DNA of 64,000 bases from Benincasa hispida (GCF_009727055.1 NC_052356.1:1814780-1878779), one strand, 5' to 3'. Positions 22,941 through 34,654 are shown, counted from the stretch's first letter. A program made the numbers and translations. The notes: generated by a model not told the origin, from the letters alone.

Positions 22941-23449
22941 AAGGGAAATGGAGTGAATATCAGGAAAGTAAAGTTTTAGGTCCACGAGTTAAAAACATTC
23001 AAATTATGTTTGCATGTAAATTGCATAGTATGACCTCAGTAATTGGGTTACTTACTAAGTATTTTACACATGCACCCTTTCATATAATAAGTTTTTTTAG
23101 GTAAAGGAAAAAACATGTATGGGTACATGATGAGAGAATTCGTGACAAGGCCTTGGGACTAGTGAATATGCTTCCGCTCAGTGTCATGTTTTTAGAAGTT
23201 TTAAATATTTAAAAGAAAACCATTGAATTTAGAAGTTTCAAATTTAAATGTTTTATTTATTTTTCAAAATTTTAGGGATCCTGAACTAAATTTTTCTTAT
23301 AAATTATTATGTTATTTTAATGGAATTTTGTTTATTTAGAAAATGTATACTTTAAGTTTTAGATGATCAATCAATTATGATTTTAAAACAACAAGTATGT
23401 TAGTAACAACTTCGTTAAAGATCTCGAAAAGTTGAGTTGTTATAAATAA

Positions 23450-23704
23450 TTTCGTGGATTTTCTTCAAATGAGTGGTTGATGATGATCCAAGAGCCTTCC
23501 ATCCATTTATATAGGCCAAGGTGATTAAGGGATGTGCAAAAATCATGTTTGGCATTGAATAACAGCTTCAATCGAGAAAATAGCAACTAGAAAAAAGTAA
23601 TAAGATATCATAAAAAGTGTCTTTTTACTAAAAAAAAAAAAGTAATAAAATAGATGGGAAAAACATGCAATTGTTACATCTGTTAGCTACTTACACAACT
23701 AAGT
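23450..23704. other. Spacer right of the solo LTR
   Basis: Continuation of the target sequence of the solo LTR, with AT-rich content. I see no gene and no clear element border before the LTR fragment at 23705. Confidence 0.4.
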
Positions 23705-23846
23705 ACACGAAGCTTAAAGTGCTTCAAATTGGCATGATTAGAATTCAAAGGTATAGACTCCTTTTATAGTACTTGGAGCTCATCACTTCCTTGAATCTTT
23801 CAAATGTGGGACAACTACTCTTCTAATATTTTTCCGGAACTCATCA
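23705..23846 (-). mobile_element. Truncated 3' LTR of minus-strand Copia element C
   Basis: The block acgaagcttaaagtgcttca, tcatcacttccttgaatctt, gtgggacaactactcttcta, ending gaactcatca, matches 36415-36561 of the LTR at 35046-36561 in the same orientation. It stands at the far side of the interior that holds element C's gag (26461-26875), so it is the remains of the 3' LTR. Most of the LTR is missing. Confidence 0.6.
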
Positions 23847-24229
23847 AATTCCACATTTGCAAGATATTTTAAGAATCCACATCTTCTTCTTCAACCATTA
23901 TTTTCACCAACAATCATAATTCTCAACTCAGAAAATTCTAACTCAACTTTCAAGATTTTTCTTTTTCCGTCACATATCGTTAAATCTTAATGAAATTTAT
24001 GGTTTGTTGGGATTGGTATCCTCATTCTCCCGGAGTCTCGTAGTTTGTAAACTGTATACATTGTTATAAATAAAATGAGAGTTATTTTATTTTGCATTTA
24101 CTCATATCCAATAAACAAAGCTCCATGGTTATTGTATGTAAACTTAAGCATGTATATGAGATATACAAGTGAATCATGCCTTAAGTGATAACCTAAAAAG
24201 GTCTGTAGGAGGGATACCTGATCCTAATG

Positions 24230-24267
24230 CTGTCTCTTATACACATCTAGATGTGTATAAGAGACAG
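24230..24267. other. Nextera/Tn5 mate-pair junction adapter (assembly artefact)
   Basis: CTGTCTCTTATACACATCT (24230-24248) is directly followed by its exact reverse complement (24249-24267). The 19-mer is the Tn5 mosaic end. Two of them head to head form the circularisation junction of Nextera mate-pair libraries. A perfect 38-bp palindrome of that sequence is not natural plant DNA, so the assembly is unsafe at this point: the bases on either side may come from places kilobases apart. Confidence 0.97.
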
Positions 24268-25429
24268 AGTACAGATGGTAGATCCTGACCATTCATGTGG
24301 AGACATGCGAGCGGGGGTGTCCTATAAAAAGAGTTTGTATAAGACCGGACTACAAGATGATTCGTATCTTTATATAATGTCGTTGATACTTGAGGCTTAC
24401 ATCTCACCTAAACGACCATAAGTGACATGACCTCAATCTTGAGTGTTTTGGGAACTCCTGCCTTTGAGAGTGGTCGTTTGATTAGTATGGGTGAAAGTGG
24501 CTAGATTGCCAACTCAACATGCCTACCTTTTTGGGGATTTGTCTGATTTGGGAGCTGGAAACTCAATTACATAAGATGGAATTCACTCCTTCCCCAAATG
24601 AGGGGTAAGTAGATAGATTGCTCCCTTAAGAGCTGATTTCAGGTCTTAAACATAGTGACTACAACTTCTCTTTGGAAGAGAGGATGCAGCCATAGTAGGA
24701 CTATGACTTATGTTCATTAGAGGGATCAGTGGTACTTAAGGAGTTAGATGTAACTATAGGAGCATAACGGTTAATTGGCCCAGTTGTACTTACGAGCGAT
24801 CTGTGAATGGTTATCGGACTGTTGATTGGTTGATATAGACATAAAATATATTTGTAGTAAGAAGAGTGCAATTGTGGGTCTTTAGTAGAGTGTCCAACAG
24901 TTAATGGATGGCGGATCTCGTGACTAAAGAGTTTAGTGATCAGTTATTCATATACCGTTGGAGCTTCAAACTACAGGTCCATAGAGTTCCTTGGTAGCTC
25001 AATAGATTCAAGTTAAGAATCAGCTCTTGGTGTTAATTTGAAATGTTCAAATTGACAAGAGAAAATTCGATTATATATGATGTAATCAGTGTGATGTATA
25101 AGATACATCAATTGGATAATTAATGTAAATATAATTTACATTAAGTACCATAAAATAGAAAAAGAACTATAGTTTATAAGTTTCATGAGATGAAATATTA
25201 AAACTATAGCTCATAAATATAGTATGATAAGTTGGTTAACATATATATATTTATAATATTATTAATTATTGGATAATTATCTCTTTTTCTCTAATAACCA
25301 ATTGAGTGGGAGGTTATTGGTGGTTTTATGGTAACCGTGAGATAAAAGGAAAAAGGTTTTCCAAAATTTAGAAAAGTTGTTATTCTCGAAAAAAAAACTC
25401 ACGGCAAATCTATCAAGTGAAATTGTTTC

Positions 25430-25605
25430 ACTAAACGATAGCTGACAGAGAGACTAAACGATCGTGGAGCGTCACTATACGATAGTTCACTCAATTGGTC
25501 GTAGCTAAACGATTGCAGGGTATTATTTATACGATAGATTTCCTTCTTCTACACGATTGAGCATTTGTCTATGCGATAAACACTTCTCATCTCCCACTTG
25601 CTCAA
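25430..25605 (+). repeat. ctaaacgatcg-type motif cluster in the Copia LTR
   Basis: Short motifs actaaacgatag, actaaacgatcg, ctatacgatag, gctaaacgattg, tacacgattg and tatgcgataa recur about every 25 bases, adding CpG to an AT-rich background. A much longer field of the same motif is at 31790-32525 in a different element. Confidence 0.65.
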
Positions 25606-26460
25606 TCGTTTAAATTATTGTTGTTCCTTCGGTCTCTTCCTCTAACCAAGTCTACACAGAGCCCAAACTTCTGGATTCTCACACCGAGAATACCAAGATA
25701 ACCATTGTGGTGGTGTCCTCGCTCAACTCGACTGAGTTCGAGGCATTAGAGGCCGTTCGTTGTGTGTTTGCGGTGTTCATGTGGTGGTTGTTGTTGATCG
25801 TGCTGTGTTGCGGTCGTTGTGTTTGAGCATTTGTATATTGCTATCTTGGAGACTGAACGAGTGTTCGTGATCGAGGGAGTTTGAAGCATGAGTCTTCAAA
25901 GGTATGTATACTTTATCCCTTGATCTCATTGTAAAACATGTTGTAATTTCATATTGTGCATGATCTATAAGTTTTCGTTTCTTGACTGAAATTGTTAGTG
26001 TTCAATTTTGAATGGGATTTGGAACGATCATTCCACTGCTCATGAAAATCCTCATTTCTGATTTTCTTCAATTAACTTTCACTTATTTGGCTCATCTAAA
26101 AGTTCTTCAGTCATCAATAAAACTTCTATCACACACCTTTTGTAACGGCCAAGTTAATGTTCATTAGCAAACTTGTGGAACCGCTAACATTGGATCTTAT
26201 ATCATAGTAAAACGAACATACCATGAGAATGAATAGTGTCTTTATTCAAAAGAATGAATTGCCATCTTTTGTGACGATAGAGACAATGTTAGCATTCAAC
26301 TCATAGCCCTTTGACGAATCAGCTCTATTAAGACAATCATTTTTCATGTGTTCAGACTATCCATATTCTTGAAAACTATTTTTCTACACGAACTCTTTCT
26401 TCTTCTTCAAATTACTAGCTACTAGTACTGAATTTTTTTGTGAAATATACCCCTCACTCT

Positions 26461-26875
26461 TTAGTCTTCTTTCCTTTGACAAAATTTACTTGTCTTAGCA
26501 AAACCTATACTTTCCATCCCGTACATTAAGATCGACTTCATGTGTTCATAAAAAGAGAAAAAGTGACAAGATGTGTCATCTTCATTATCTATCTTAACTT
26601 CATTCACCTCTAGATAAGAAACCATGCCATTAAGAATATTCAGAGGACCTGAGATTTTCGTACCTTCTACCATCAATAGCTTGTGAAACTGTTCCTTTAA
26701 GTATAACTGGTTTGAGATGTTCTTTCTATGATAATACATTGCTTCAAGCTTCTTTCAAAGCTTTTTGGTTGTCAAAATTTCATGAACATTCGCAAGAACA
26801 TTTTTAGGAAAATTTAGTATGATTGTACTTGTAGCTCTCAAATATATTTTCTCCCAATCTTCATTACTCATGTTG
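26461..26875 (-). pseudogene. gag: Copia element C gag, C-terminal half
   Basis: Reading on the minus strand from 26875, SNEDWEKIYLRATSTIILN is followed after one stop by YYHRKNISNQLYLKEQFHKL and then VNEVKIDNEDDTSCHFF. This is the UBN2-type Copia Gag layout (an x-LYLK-x-F phrase followed by an EDED-like acidic stretch). The N-terminal half lies at 34655-34874. The gene is split by the 7.8-kb insertion at 26876-34654. Further stops beyond 26461 hide the zinc knuckle. Confidence 0.75.
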
Positions 26876-28695
26876 TGTTGGATCAACACCAGTACGCAGC
26901 AGAAGGGAACAAAATCCATAAGCATTCTAATTCATTAATTTTGGTTGAAAAGAAACATGTTAAAACAAAGTATAATGGTTTTTAAGAACATACCTTGGCC
27001 GAATTAACTAAATCTCTATTTTCAGCTGCTAAATCCTCCAAATCCTTGTGTAGACCACCACAAGACTTCCCTACTATCCTCTTGGTGCTCTAGATTGAGT
27101 TGTGGGACTTAAAATAAGCTAGAATCAAAGGGAATATGGAGAAAGCTCATTGAACCAACCCATTGAAGAACACCTTCTTCATTCGAATTTTTCAGCAAAA
27201 ATTCAGTCGGTTCATCCTTCTTTCTTCACTCCAATCTCTTCAATATATTGCAGACTATCATGCAAAGAGATGTGTTGTATGGGATGCAGCTCATGCTTGG
27301 AGTAAACGAAAGAAGGAGGTGGGGGTTCCTAGTGAGCAACTTTGAAGAAGACTTGAAAAATTCATTTTTCAAGTTTGTGTGATTTTTCAATTACCAAAAT
27401 CTATTTTGATTTTAAAATTATATTTTATTTCTAAAATCAAAATTTATTAATTTTCTATTAAAATTAATAAATAATTATTTAAACAATTTAAATAATTCTA
27501 ATTAATTTAATATCCAATATTAAATTATTTTTTTACACAAATTCATCTTCGTATATTTAAATCATATTTAAATATATTTTCTCTAATTTCATTTGATTCT
27601 AATTTGAACGATTCAAATTAACTTATCACGTTACTCTAGAGCTAATCCATTTCCGAGCTAATAAGGGGACTTCATGGACCTATAGATCATGGGCTCCAAT
27701 GATCCAAGATTAATCGGCTAAACTCATTAGACCGATCTAACCCCTATTTGTTAACTAATGGGTCACTCCACTAAAGCTCATAGTTGAACTCCACTCACTG
27801 TAGATTTATTATGTCCACTCGATATAACCATGATTAGTAAGTTAACCCTTCACAGGTTGTTCGTAATAACGGCTGGGTCAAATCTCTGTTTTACCCCCGA
27901 AATTACCTCTTGTTCTTTAAGTCCCCACTGATCCCCTAATGAACAATTGTTTTGTGATCGAATCACAAAACAGAGTCCTTCTCATGCCAAATGAGAGGGC
28001 AAGATCCCTTGTTCAAGACCTAGAATCAGCACTTAAGGGAACAACCTCTCTACTATCCCTAAAGTGGGTATGAGTGAATTCCCTCTTGCACCCTATGTCC
28101 CCAGCTATCTATCCGGTCTTACCCCTGAAGTGGCAGTCATATTGAGTAAGTGCTGTTGAGTCAATCCTCACCTATTCAAATCTAAGGGCAATCCCAGATA
28201 AATAGGAGTTCATAATTAGCTCAGGATTAAGGTCAAGTTACCTAGGTCATCGCTTTGAAATAATCAGTCTTAAATAGTAAACAACGTTATAAAGTAAGAG
28301 TGACTCATTTCATTTCGTGGTCCGATCTTGTACAAACTCTTTTGCATAAGGACACCTCCACTCCTCATATCCAACATGAACGAATTAGGATCACTTCGTT
28401 TCTAGCACTTTACAACTCCTTGTAACAACCATAGAGAATGTCGTATCCAATATGTTACCAGAATAAGGTACCCAACCTTATCCATGTACTATAGATCATT
28501 TTGACTATTTACTCGAACTTGATCCACCTTTATGTCTCCATATAAAATTTCAAGTACTCATCCAATAGTCAAGGGACTTTTAGGTTTATTGGATTTCTAT
28601 TCAATCAATAGATCTATTCAATAACACCTTTATTGAATTTTCAGAGTAAGCTCCATTGTTTACATACCACGAGTTTTAGGACATAAAACCCAACA
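26876..28695 (-). repeat. 3' LTR of the gag-only element (1820 bp)
   Basis: On the minus strand it starts TGTTGGGTTTTATGTCCTAA and ends GTTGATCCAACA. It aligns along its length with 32812-34654 and, reversed, with 50255-52089. The inner edge is followed by the polypurine tract. Confidence 0.92.
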
Positions 28696-28712
28696 AACTC
28701 TCACTTGGACTA
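28696..28712 (-). other. Polypurine tract of the gag-only element
   Basis: On the minus strand AAGTGAGAGTTTG precedes the 3' LTR. The copy at 50246-50254 has AAGTGGGAGTTT in the same place, as does the pol-bearing relative at 56936-56945. Confidence 0.6.
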
Positions 28713-29280
28713 AAACTCCAGTAGTAACTTATACATCCGATATATAAGACTGAGTTTTTGAGTTTTATAAAGAAATACAATAAAATAGGGCATCCCATAC
28801 CCATCTTTTACCATTCAGTATCTCTATATCGGATATTTCTTCCACTTGCTCTAGGTTATCTGGTATTCCTAGTCCTACTAGGTAATTCTGAAATACTTTA
28901 GCTGAGAAAATTATTGTAAACATGTTAGTATACAATAGGCTTTAGATAAAACTATAAAGGGATTGCATCTTAATCTCAATAATGGCCAGGAAGCACACTT
29001 TCCTCCCACTACATTGAGGTACTCTCAACTCTTTGAGCAAGATGCATCTGACCTGTCTCAACAACTCTTTGTTAATAGTCAGATCTAGAAATCTTTAAAC
29101 TTTCTATACTTTGATCTAGCCATTTAGATATCTGAATATCTACAAATGACTTTTAACAATTTGATTCTCAACAGAGGTTTCTAGAATAAACATAATTTTT
29201 GAAAATGAACATTTCATTTAACACAAAAATATATACAATTTGTTCTATACAAGTTTTAACGATTAAAAACAAGTAGCAAC
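28713..29280 (-). other. Gag-to-LTR connector with remnant of Pol C-terminus
   Basis: This non-coding stretch matches 49690-50245 of the second gag-only copy block for block (for example aacaaagagttgttgaga, gagtacctcaatgtagtg and atactaacatgtttacaat on the minus strand). Near 28880-28920 a short phrase reads SAKVFQNYLVGLGIP, which resembles the last residues of Pol in the related element at 54.6-58.96 kb. The pol gene was thus lost by internal deletion that spared its end. Confidence 0.7.
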
Positions 29281-30134
29281 TTCTCCCACTAGATGAGCTG
29301 AGCAAATGGTCCCAGGGTCAAGTTAGCCTGGTTACCTTTTCTCTGCTCTCTTCTCGACAAGATATTGAGGGCAGTGTCTTCTCTAGTGCCCTTCATCATT
29401 GCAATGGAAACATTTTCCTTTGCAGCGCTATCCTTGCCTTTCAATTCAGTAGGCTTCTTCTTCCTTTTCCCTTTTCCTTTATTCACAAGAATTACTCATA
29501 CTCTTTGAAGAGGAAGTAACTTCAGGCTTGGAGGACATTCCTCACTTCTCGATAGTAGTAACATTTACTTTTGACACCAGACCCTTTGTTCTCAACATTG
29601 TCTGGTAAGCCTGTAGCTCATTCAACATAGTAGTCAAATTTTATTCATTAACGCATTCAAAATTGTAGAGAACTCTTCAGAAAAGATTCTAGAATAAAAC
29701 CAACTTGACTTCTCTCGTTCATGACAGTACCGTTTACTTCTGTCATATGAAAGTGGACCATCAAGTCCAAGACATGTTCACAAACATTGGTCCTCACTTT
29801 GATGCGACTGTTGTAAACGTGCTTAATGGCATCCTTCGCAGAGATTTCATAATCTCTTTGGCAGTACTCGTATCCTCATGCTTCTTTTGTCAACACATCA
29901 GATAAGCTGGAGAGGATATAAGCACAAACTATATCATTAGCTTTGACCCATCTGTCATATATATCCCAAACATTTTGGTTTGTGTTAGAGCTAGGAATGG
30001 GAGGAAAATCCTCGGTTAAGACAAACCGCAAATTGTCTATCACAAGTATCGCGTTTAAATTTGATTTCTAATTCACATAATTATCCCCAATAAATTTATC
30101 TAATGCCAACACTTGTATTATTGAACTTGTCATT
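29281..30134 (-). pseudogene. gag: gag of the gag-only element
   Basis: The start ATGACAAGTTCAATAATACA is at 30134 on the minus strand. Readable parts are MTSSIIQVLALDKFIGDNYV, VIDNLRFVLTEDFPP, YDRWVKANDIVCAYI, then HVLDLMVHFHMTEVNG and SQVGFILESFP: the UBN2-type Copia Gag. The Lys-rich tail 29289-29486 (NKGKGKRKKKPTELKGKDSA) precedes the zinc-knuckle site, which is damaged in this copy. Several stops and frame changes break it. It is colinear with 48753-49622. Confidence 0.82.
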
Positions 30135-31789
30135 ATGAAATTAAATATCCAATCAAGTTTTAGAAATTTTAATAATTTACCCAAGATTATTCTTTTGCAA
30201 CGATACTACATCAAGGCATTCTTGACTAAATACTACCTCCAGAATAACTCTTATTTCGATAGTCATTTAGGTACCGCTTTTTGTCAGACATTATTAACAA
30301 TTAATATTCTGTAACTGTAGACCTGCCATTTTCGGACGTCAGAGGCCACTAATTACCAAAGAAATCCTATACATTTCTAGAGCTTGAGTTGTTCCGAATC
30401 CTATGTTACAATCCTCCGAGGGGATAGCCGTCGTTAAACGACTAGCAAAAGGCCGCTTAAAGCTAACCAGCAAGCGCAACATAAGAATCTTACGGTCCAA
30501 ACTAACGGAAGATACCGTAGGATATGTTGACACATTTCCTTCACCTACTTACTATGAACTACTTCCTCCGTTCACCTTGATATTATCTCATACAAAACAC
30601 TTTCCGAAGGGAGGTCACTCCTAGGGTGACACGAAGCGTTTTATGAATCTCACAGTGTGAACTATATGGAGTCATGGTAGTTGAAATCATACACTGGGTT
30701 TCTGTTCGAACAACTTCCCCTTATTCACCCGAATCTAAATTTAAGCTAAAAATACTCTCTGAAGGGAGGTCACTCCCAAGGTGACACGAAGTACCACTTA
30801 AATCCAAACTGTGAACTCTTAGGGACGCAAGAGCTAAGAATAACATATTGAGTAGGTCATTAATCTCCCGCTGAAGTTTTCTAATAACTCTATCATATAG
30901 AAGTTATTCACTACCATTGAAGTGTTCTAATATTTGGGTAATTTTGTACTTAGGTTCTTTTCCGGCTAAATAAAAATAACCCTAAGTCTATGTGGTTTAT
31001 CCTAGTATAACTCTTATAAATGGACTTAGACTTACGAGGTGATAAACCCTTTTATTACCTCACAATGCTCACAAATACTCATAAAACTGGTTACCAACAC
31101 TCAATTATTCGGCCATAATCACCAAGTAGAAGGTGTTCCATAGACCGTCAGCTTAAATACCCCCAACCTTCGATAGGATTATATACCGACCGGTTGAGTT
31201 TGTAACCCTAGTTTTACAAGTTTAACAACCTATTTTAACTAATTAAAACAAGTGGTTAACCTACATGAGCATGCGGCTATTTTTCGTTATGGATTTTAAA
31301 TGTCTAACCCAATTTTATAACAACTTATAAAACTTTAGACATGCTAAACATTCACAACATACAGGCATTCAATATCTAATGTAACACTTATATTAAATAC
31401 AAGAAACCCTAACATGCATACTATATATTATAACAAATTATAACATACTTTCATTGCATGTTGCATGCTTCCTATGGTGAGATTTTAAATCTAAATGGCA
31501 TACTATATGCACATACAAGATTTATTTAATTATAACATACATCCAATGCATAAATAATTAAACACATATTGATATGGTTTTAGTTTTGACAAAAACAAGC
31601 AAACAAAAGCCTAACTATTACAAAAACAGCTTCAACACCGCTCGAACCGCTCCAAAATTGCTTGAACTGGACCCAAACTGTTTGAACTGGACCAGCAGAG
31701 ACTGAACTGGACCAACCACAAACCATTTGAAGCTGAACTGGACCATATTTCAAGAGAACCGGCTGAACCGACTTCTCTTTCTCTCGCCC
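30135..31789 (-). other. Long leader of the gag-only element, inner part
   Basis: There is no coding content that I recognise on the element strand. Bases 30135-30300 match 48460-48752 of the second copy. Two copies of a gaagggaggtcactcc-aggg, then tgacacgaag phrase lie at about 30605-30636 and 30760-30791, about 155 bases apart, and look like a short duplicated segment. Confidence 0.55.
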
Positions 31790-32525
31790 AAAATCTTGCT
31801 AAGTCTGATCGTTTAGCATTGACGACCTTCGTCATGCATTAGGCTTGATCGTTTAGTGTTTGCCTAATCGTTTAGCAACCAACGCCTATCGTTTAACAAA
31901 GCTACACGATCATGTAGTACTTGCCTTTTATTGTATAGTTTCATCGTCTAGCGCCGGAGGACGCTATATGATCGCTTAGTGTCAAACACTATCGCATATC
32001 TCTATCGTTTAGCACGAACAATTTACTACATGATCGTTAAGCTCTCATCGTTTAGCGCCACGTCTTGGTTGTTTAGCGTGCTCACGAGGTAAGCAATCGC
32101 CTAGTGCTATCGCATAGCAATCGACACATCGCTCAGCTTCCGCTCATAGGTAAATGATCGCTTAGCATTTCAACGCATCACTTAGATACTACATGGAGGT
32201 AAACGATCGCATAGTGCTATCACATAGCAACTCAACGTATACCTTAGCTCCCGATAAAAGGTAAACGATCGTGTAAGCGATCGCTCAACGCTATCGCATA
32301 GTTCTTCGCCGCATCGCTTAGCTCTCACCCGAAGCTACACGTTCGTGCAGTGCCATCGTATAACAATACAACGCATCGCTTAGCTAACAAGGTAGACAAT
32401 CGTCTAGCGCACAACACCTAAACAATTAACGCCTAAAGCTACACGATCGTTTAGCTTTTCCTTTATATCGTCTAACGTATGAAGCTAAACGATCATTTAG
32501 CTACTAAAGCTCAACGACGATTTGA
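31790..32525 (-). repeat. gctaaacgatcg irregular array in the leader
   Basis: The motif (plus strand) gatcgtttagc and variants cgatcgcttagc, atcgtctagc, tatcgcatagc occurs roughly 30 times over 0.7 kb, at irregular 15-40 base spacing. CpG density is far above the rest of the element. It lies in the non-coding leader between the 5' LTR and gag. The function is unknown; it is a decayed or irregular minisatellite. Confidence 0.85.
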
Positions 32526-32797
32526 ACAGAGGCTGATCATCTGGAATCTGCAACTCGACCCTTTCGCTTGTTTCTTCGAATTACAACTTAATTTCAACTC
32601 TAATAACTCCAAATAAATTACAGACTCTTGGGAAGACATTAAAGCTCATCAAGCAAGAGCCAATTACAAATTTAAATGAGAAATCAAAGAGAAATAAAAG
32701 GCCAAAACTCAGAAAACCATATCATTACAGCAGTTTCATATTTTCATACAAAACACCCACGAAACCAGAATTAATCCGAATTGAATGCTTATAAGAT

Positions 32798-32809
32798 GCT
32801 CTGATACCA
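32798..32809 (-). other. Primer-binding site of the gag-only element
   Basis: On the minus strand TGGTATCAGAGC follows the 5' LTR after two bases, the exact initiator-Met tRNA complement used by most plant LTR elements. An intact priming site fits an element that could still be copied with outside Pol. Confidence 0.9.
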
Positions 32810-32811
32810 AT

Positions 32812-34654
32812 TGTTGGATCAACACCAGTACACAGCAGAAGGGAACAAAATCCATAAGCATTCTAATTCATTAATTTTGGTTGAAAAGAAATATGCTAGA
32901 ACAGAGTATAATGAGTTTCAAGAACATACCTTGGCCAAACCAATAAAATCTCTATTTCCAACTGCTAAATCCTTTAAATCCTTGTGTAGACCACCACAAG
33001 ATCTTCCCTACTATCTTCTTGGTGCTTTAGATTGAGTTGTGGGACTCAAAATAAGCTGGAATCAAAGAGAATATGAAGAAAGCTCACTGAACCAACCCAT
33101 TGAAGAACACCTTCTTCATCTGAATTTTTCAGCAAAAATTCAGTCGGTTCATCCTTCTTTCTTCACTCCAATCTCTTCAATATATTGCAGACTATCATGC
33201 AAAGAGATGTGCTACATGGGATGCAGCTCATGCTTGGAGTAAACGAAAGGAGGAGGTGGTGGGTTCCTAGTGAGCAACTTTGAAGAAGACTTGAAAAACT
33301 CATTTTTCAAGTTTGTGTGATTTTTCAATTTCCAAAATCTATTTTGATTTTAAAAACATATTTTATTCCTAAAGTCAAAATTTATTAATTTTACAAATTA
33401 ATTTCATAAATTAATTTTCTAATAAAATTAATAAATAATTATTTAAACAATTTAAATAATTCTAATTAATTTAATATTGGATATTAAATTATTTTTTTAC
33501 ACAAATTCATCTTCATATATTTAAATCATATTTAAATATATTTTCTCCAATTTCGTTTAATTCTAATTTGAATGTTTCAAATTAACTTATCACGCTACTC
33601 TAGAGCTAATCAGTTTCCGAGTTAGTAGGGGGACCTCATGGACCTACAGATCATGGGATCCAACGATCCGAGATTAATCGACTAAACTCATTAGACCGAT
33701 CTAACCCCCATTCGTTAACTAATGGGGCACTCCACTAAAGCCCATAGTTGAACTCCCTTCACTGTAGATATATTATGTCCACACGATATAACCATGATTA
33801 GTAAGTTAACCCTTCACAGGTTGTTCGTAATAATGGCTGGGTCAAATCTCTGTTTTACCCCCGAAATTACCTCTTGTTCCTTAAGCCCCCACTGGTCCCC
33901 TAATGAACAATTGTTTTGTGATCCAATCACAAAACAGAGTCCTTCTCATGCCAAATGAGAAGGCGGGATCCCTTGTTCAAGCCCCAGAATCAACACTTAA
34001 GAGAACAACCTTTCTACTATCCCTAAAGCGGGTAGGAGTGAATTCCCTCTTGTACCCTATGTCCTCAGCTATCTATCCGGTCTTACCTCTAAAGTGGCGG
34101 TCATATTGAGACGGCGCTGTTAAGCCAACCCTCACCTATGCAAATCTAAGGGCAGTCCCAAATAAATAGAAGTTCATAGTTAGCTCAGGATTAAGGTCAA
34201 GTTACCTATGTCATCGCTTTGAAATAGCCAGTCTTAAATAGTAAACAGCGTTATAAAGTAAGAGTGACTCATTTCATAGTTCGATCTTGTACAAACTATT
34301 TTGTATAAGGACACCCCAACTCCTCATGTCCAACATGAACGAATTAGGATTACTTCGTTTGTAGCACTTTACAACTCCTTATAAAAACTACAGAGTAGGT
34401 CGTATCCAATAGTGTTATCAGAATAAGGTACCCAACCTTATCCATGTACTATAGATCATTTTGACTATTTACTCGAACTTGATCCACCTTTATGTTTCCA
34501 CATAAAGTTCAAGTACTCATCCAATAGTCAAGGGACTTTTAGGTTTATTGGATTTCTATTCAATCAATAAATCTATTCAATAACACCTTTATTGAATTTT
34601 CAGAGTAAGCTCCATTGTTTACATACCATGAGTTTTAGGACATAAAACCCAACA
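32812..34654 (-). repeat. 5' LTR of the gag-only element (1843 bp)
   Basis: Minus-strand start TGTTGGGTTTTATGTCCTAA, end TTGATCCAACA. It is very similar by eye to 26876-28695 except for small indels, among them about 20 extra bases around 33390. Frames such as 33039-33242 and 33903-34109 recur at the same place in the other LTR and are not genes. Confidence 0.92.

Larger units (their letters stand above)
20615..23444 (+). mobile_element. Solo LTR-like unit (2830 bp) with 5-bp duplication
   Basis: It begins TGTAACCTCCCGAGTT and ends GAGTTGTTATA, and AATAA flanks both sides (20610-20614, 23445-23449). The end is TA where CA is expected, explained by one C-to-T change. No gag or pol is present, so it is best read as a solo LTR left by recombination between two LTRs. 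The length fits long Gypsy LTRs. Strand is set by the arbitrary TG...CA reading and could be reversed. It contains a family M block (below) and its own repeats. Confidence 0.65.
24005..26054 (+). mobile_element. Copia-type LTR (about 2 kb), probably solo
   Basis: It starts TGTTGGGATTGGTATCCTC and has the block order typical of this LTR group: a tgttcattagagggatcag phrase, a spacer phrase acaggtccatagagttcc, then an AT-rich tract and a late gatcattccactgctcatg. The end is placed at cctca (26054), but no matching duplication was found, so the right border is uncertain. It sits in the interior of element C. A mate-pair adapter lies inside it at 24230. Confidence 0.65.
26876..34654 (-). mobile_element. 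Complete Copia-type element with gag and no pol (TR-GAG-like)
   Basis: Two LTRs of about 1.8 kb (26876-28695 and 32812-34654) bound a 4.1-kb interior, and TGTTG flanks the whole (26871-26875, 34655-34659). On the minus strand the order is 5' LTR, initiator-Met primer site, a 2.7-kb non-coding leader, gag, about 0.5 kb of non-coding sequence ending with the last residues of a Copia Pol, a polypurine tract and the 3' LTR. Protease, integrase and reverse transcriptase are absent. The same layout recurs at 48436-52089, so the deletion is a family trait. Movement would need Pol from another element. Confidence 0.9.

Noticed and set aside
24230..24267. A natural palindrome or cruciform, or a bacterial Tn5 insertion
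   Set aside because: Only two mosaic ends head to head are present, without IS50 or any bacterial sequence; this is the mate-pair linker.
28000..28700. An rRNA, tRNA or other structural RNA gene in the GC-richer parts of the Copia LTRs
   Set aside because: The same blocks recur in every LTR of the family and show no tRNA box or rRNA signature that I recognise.
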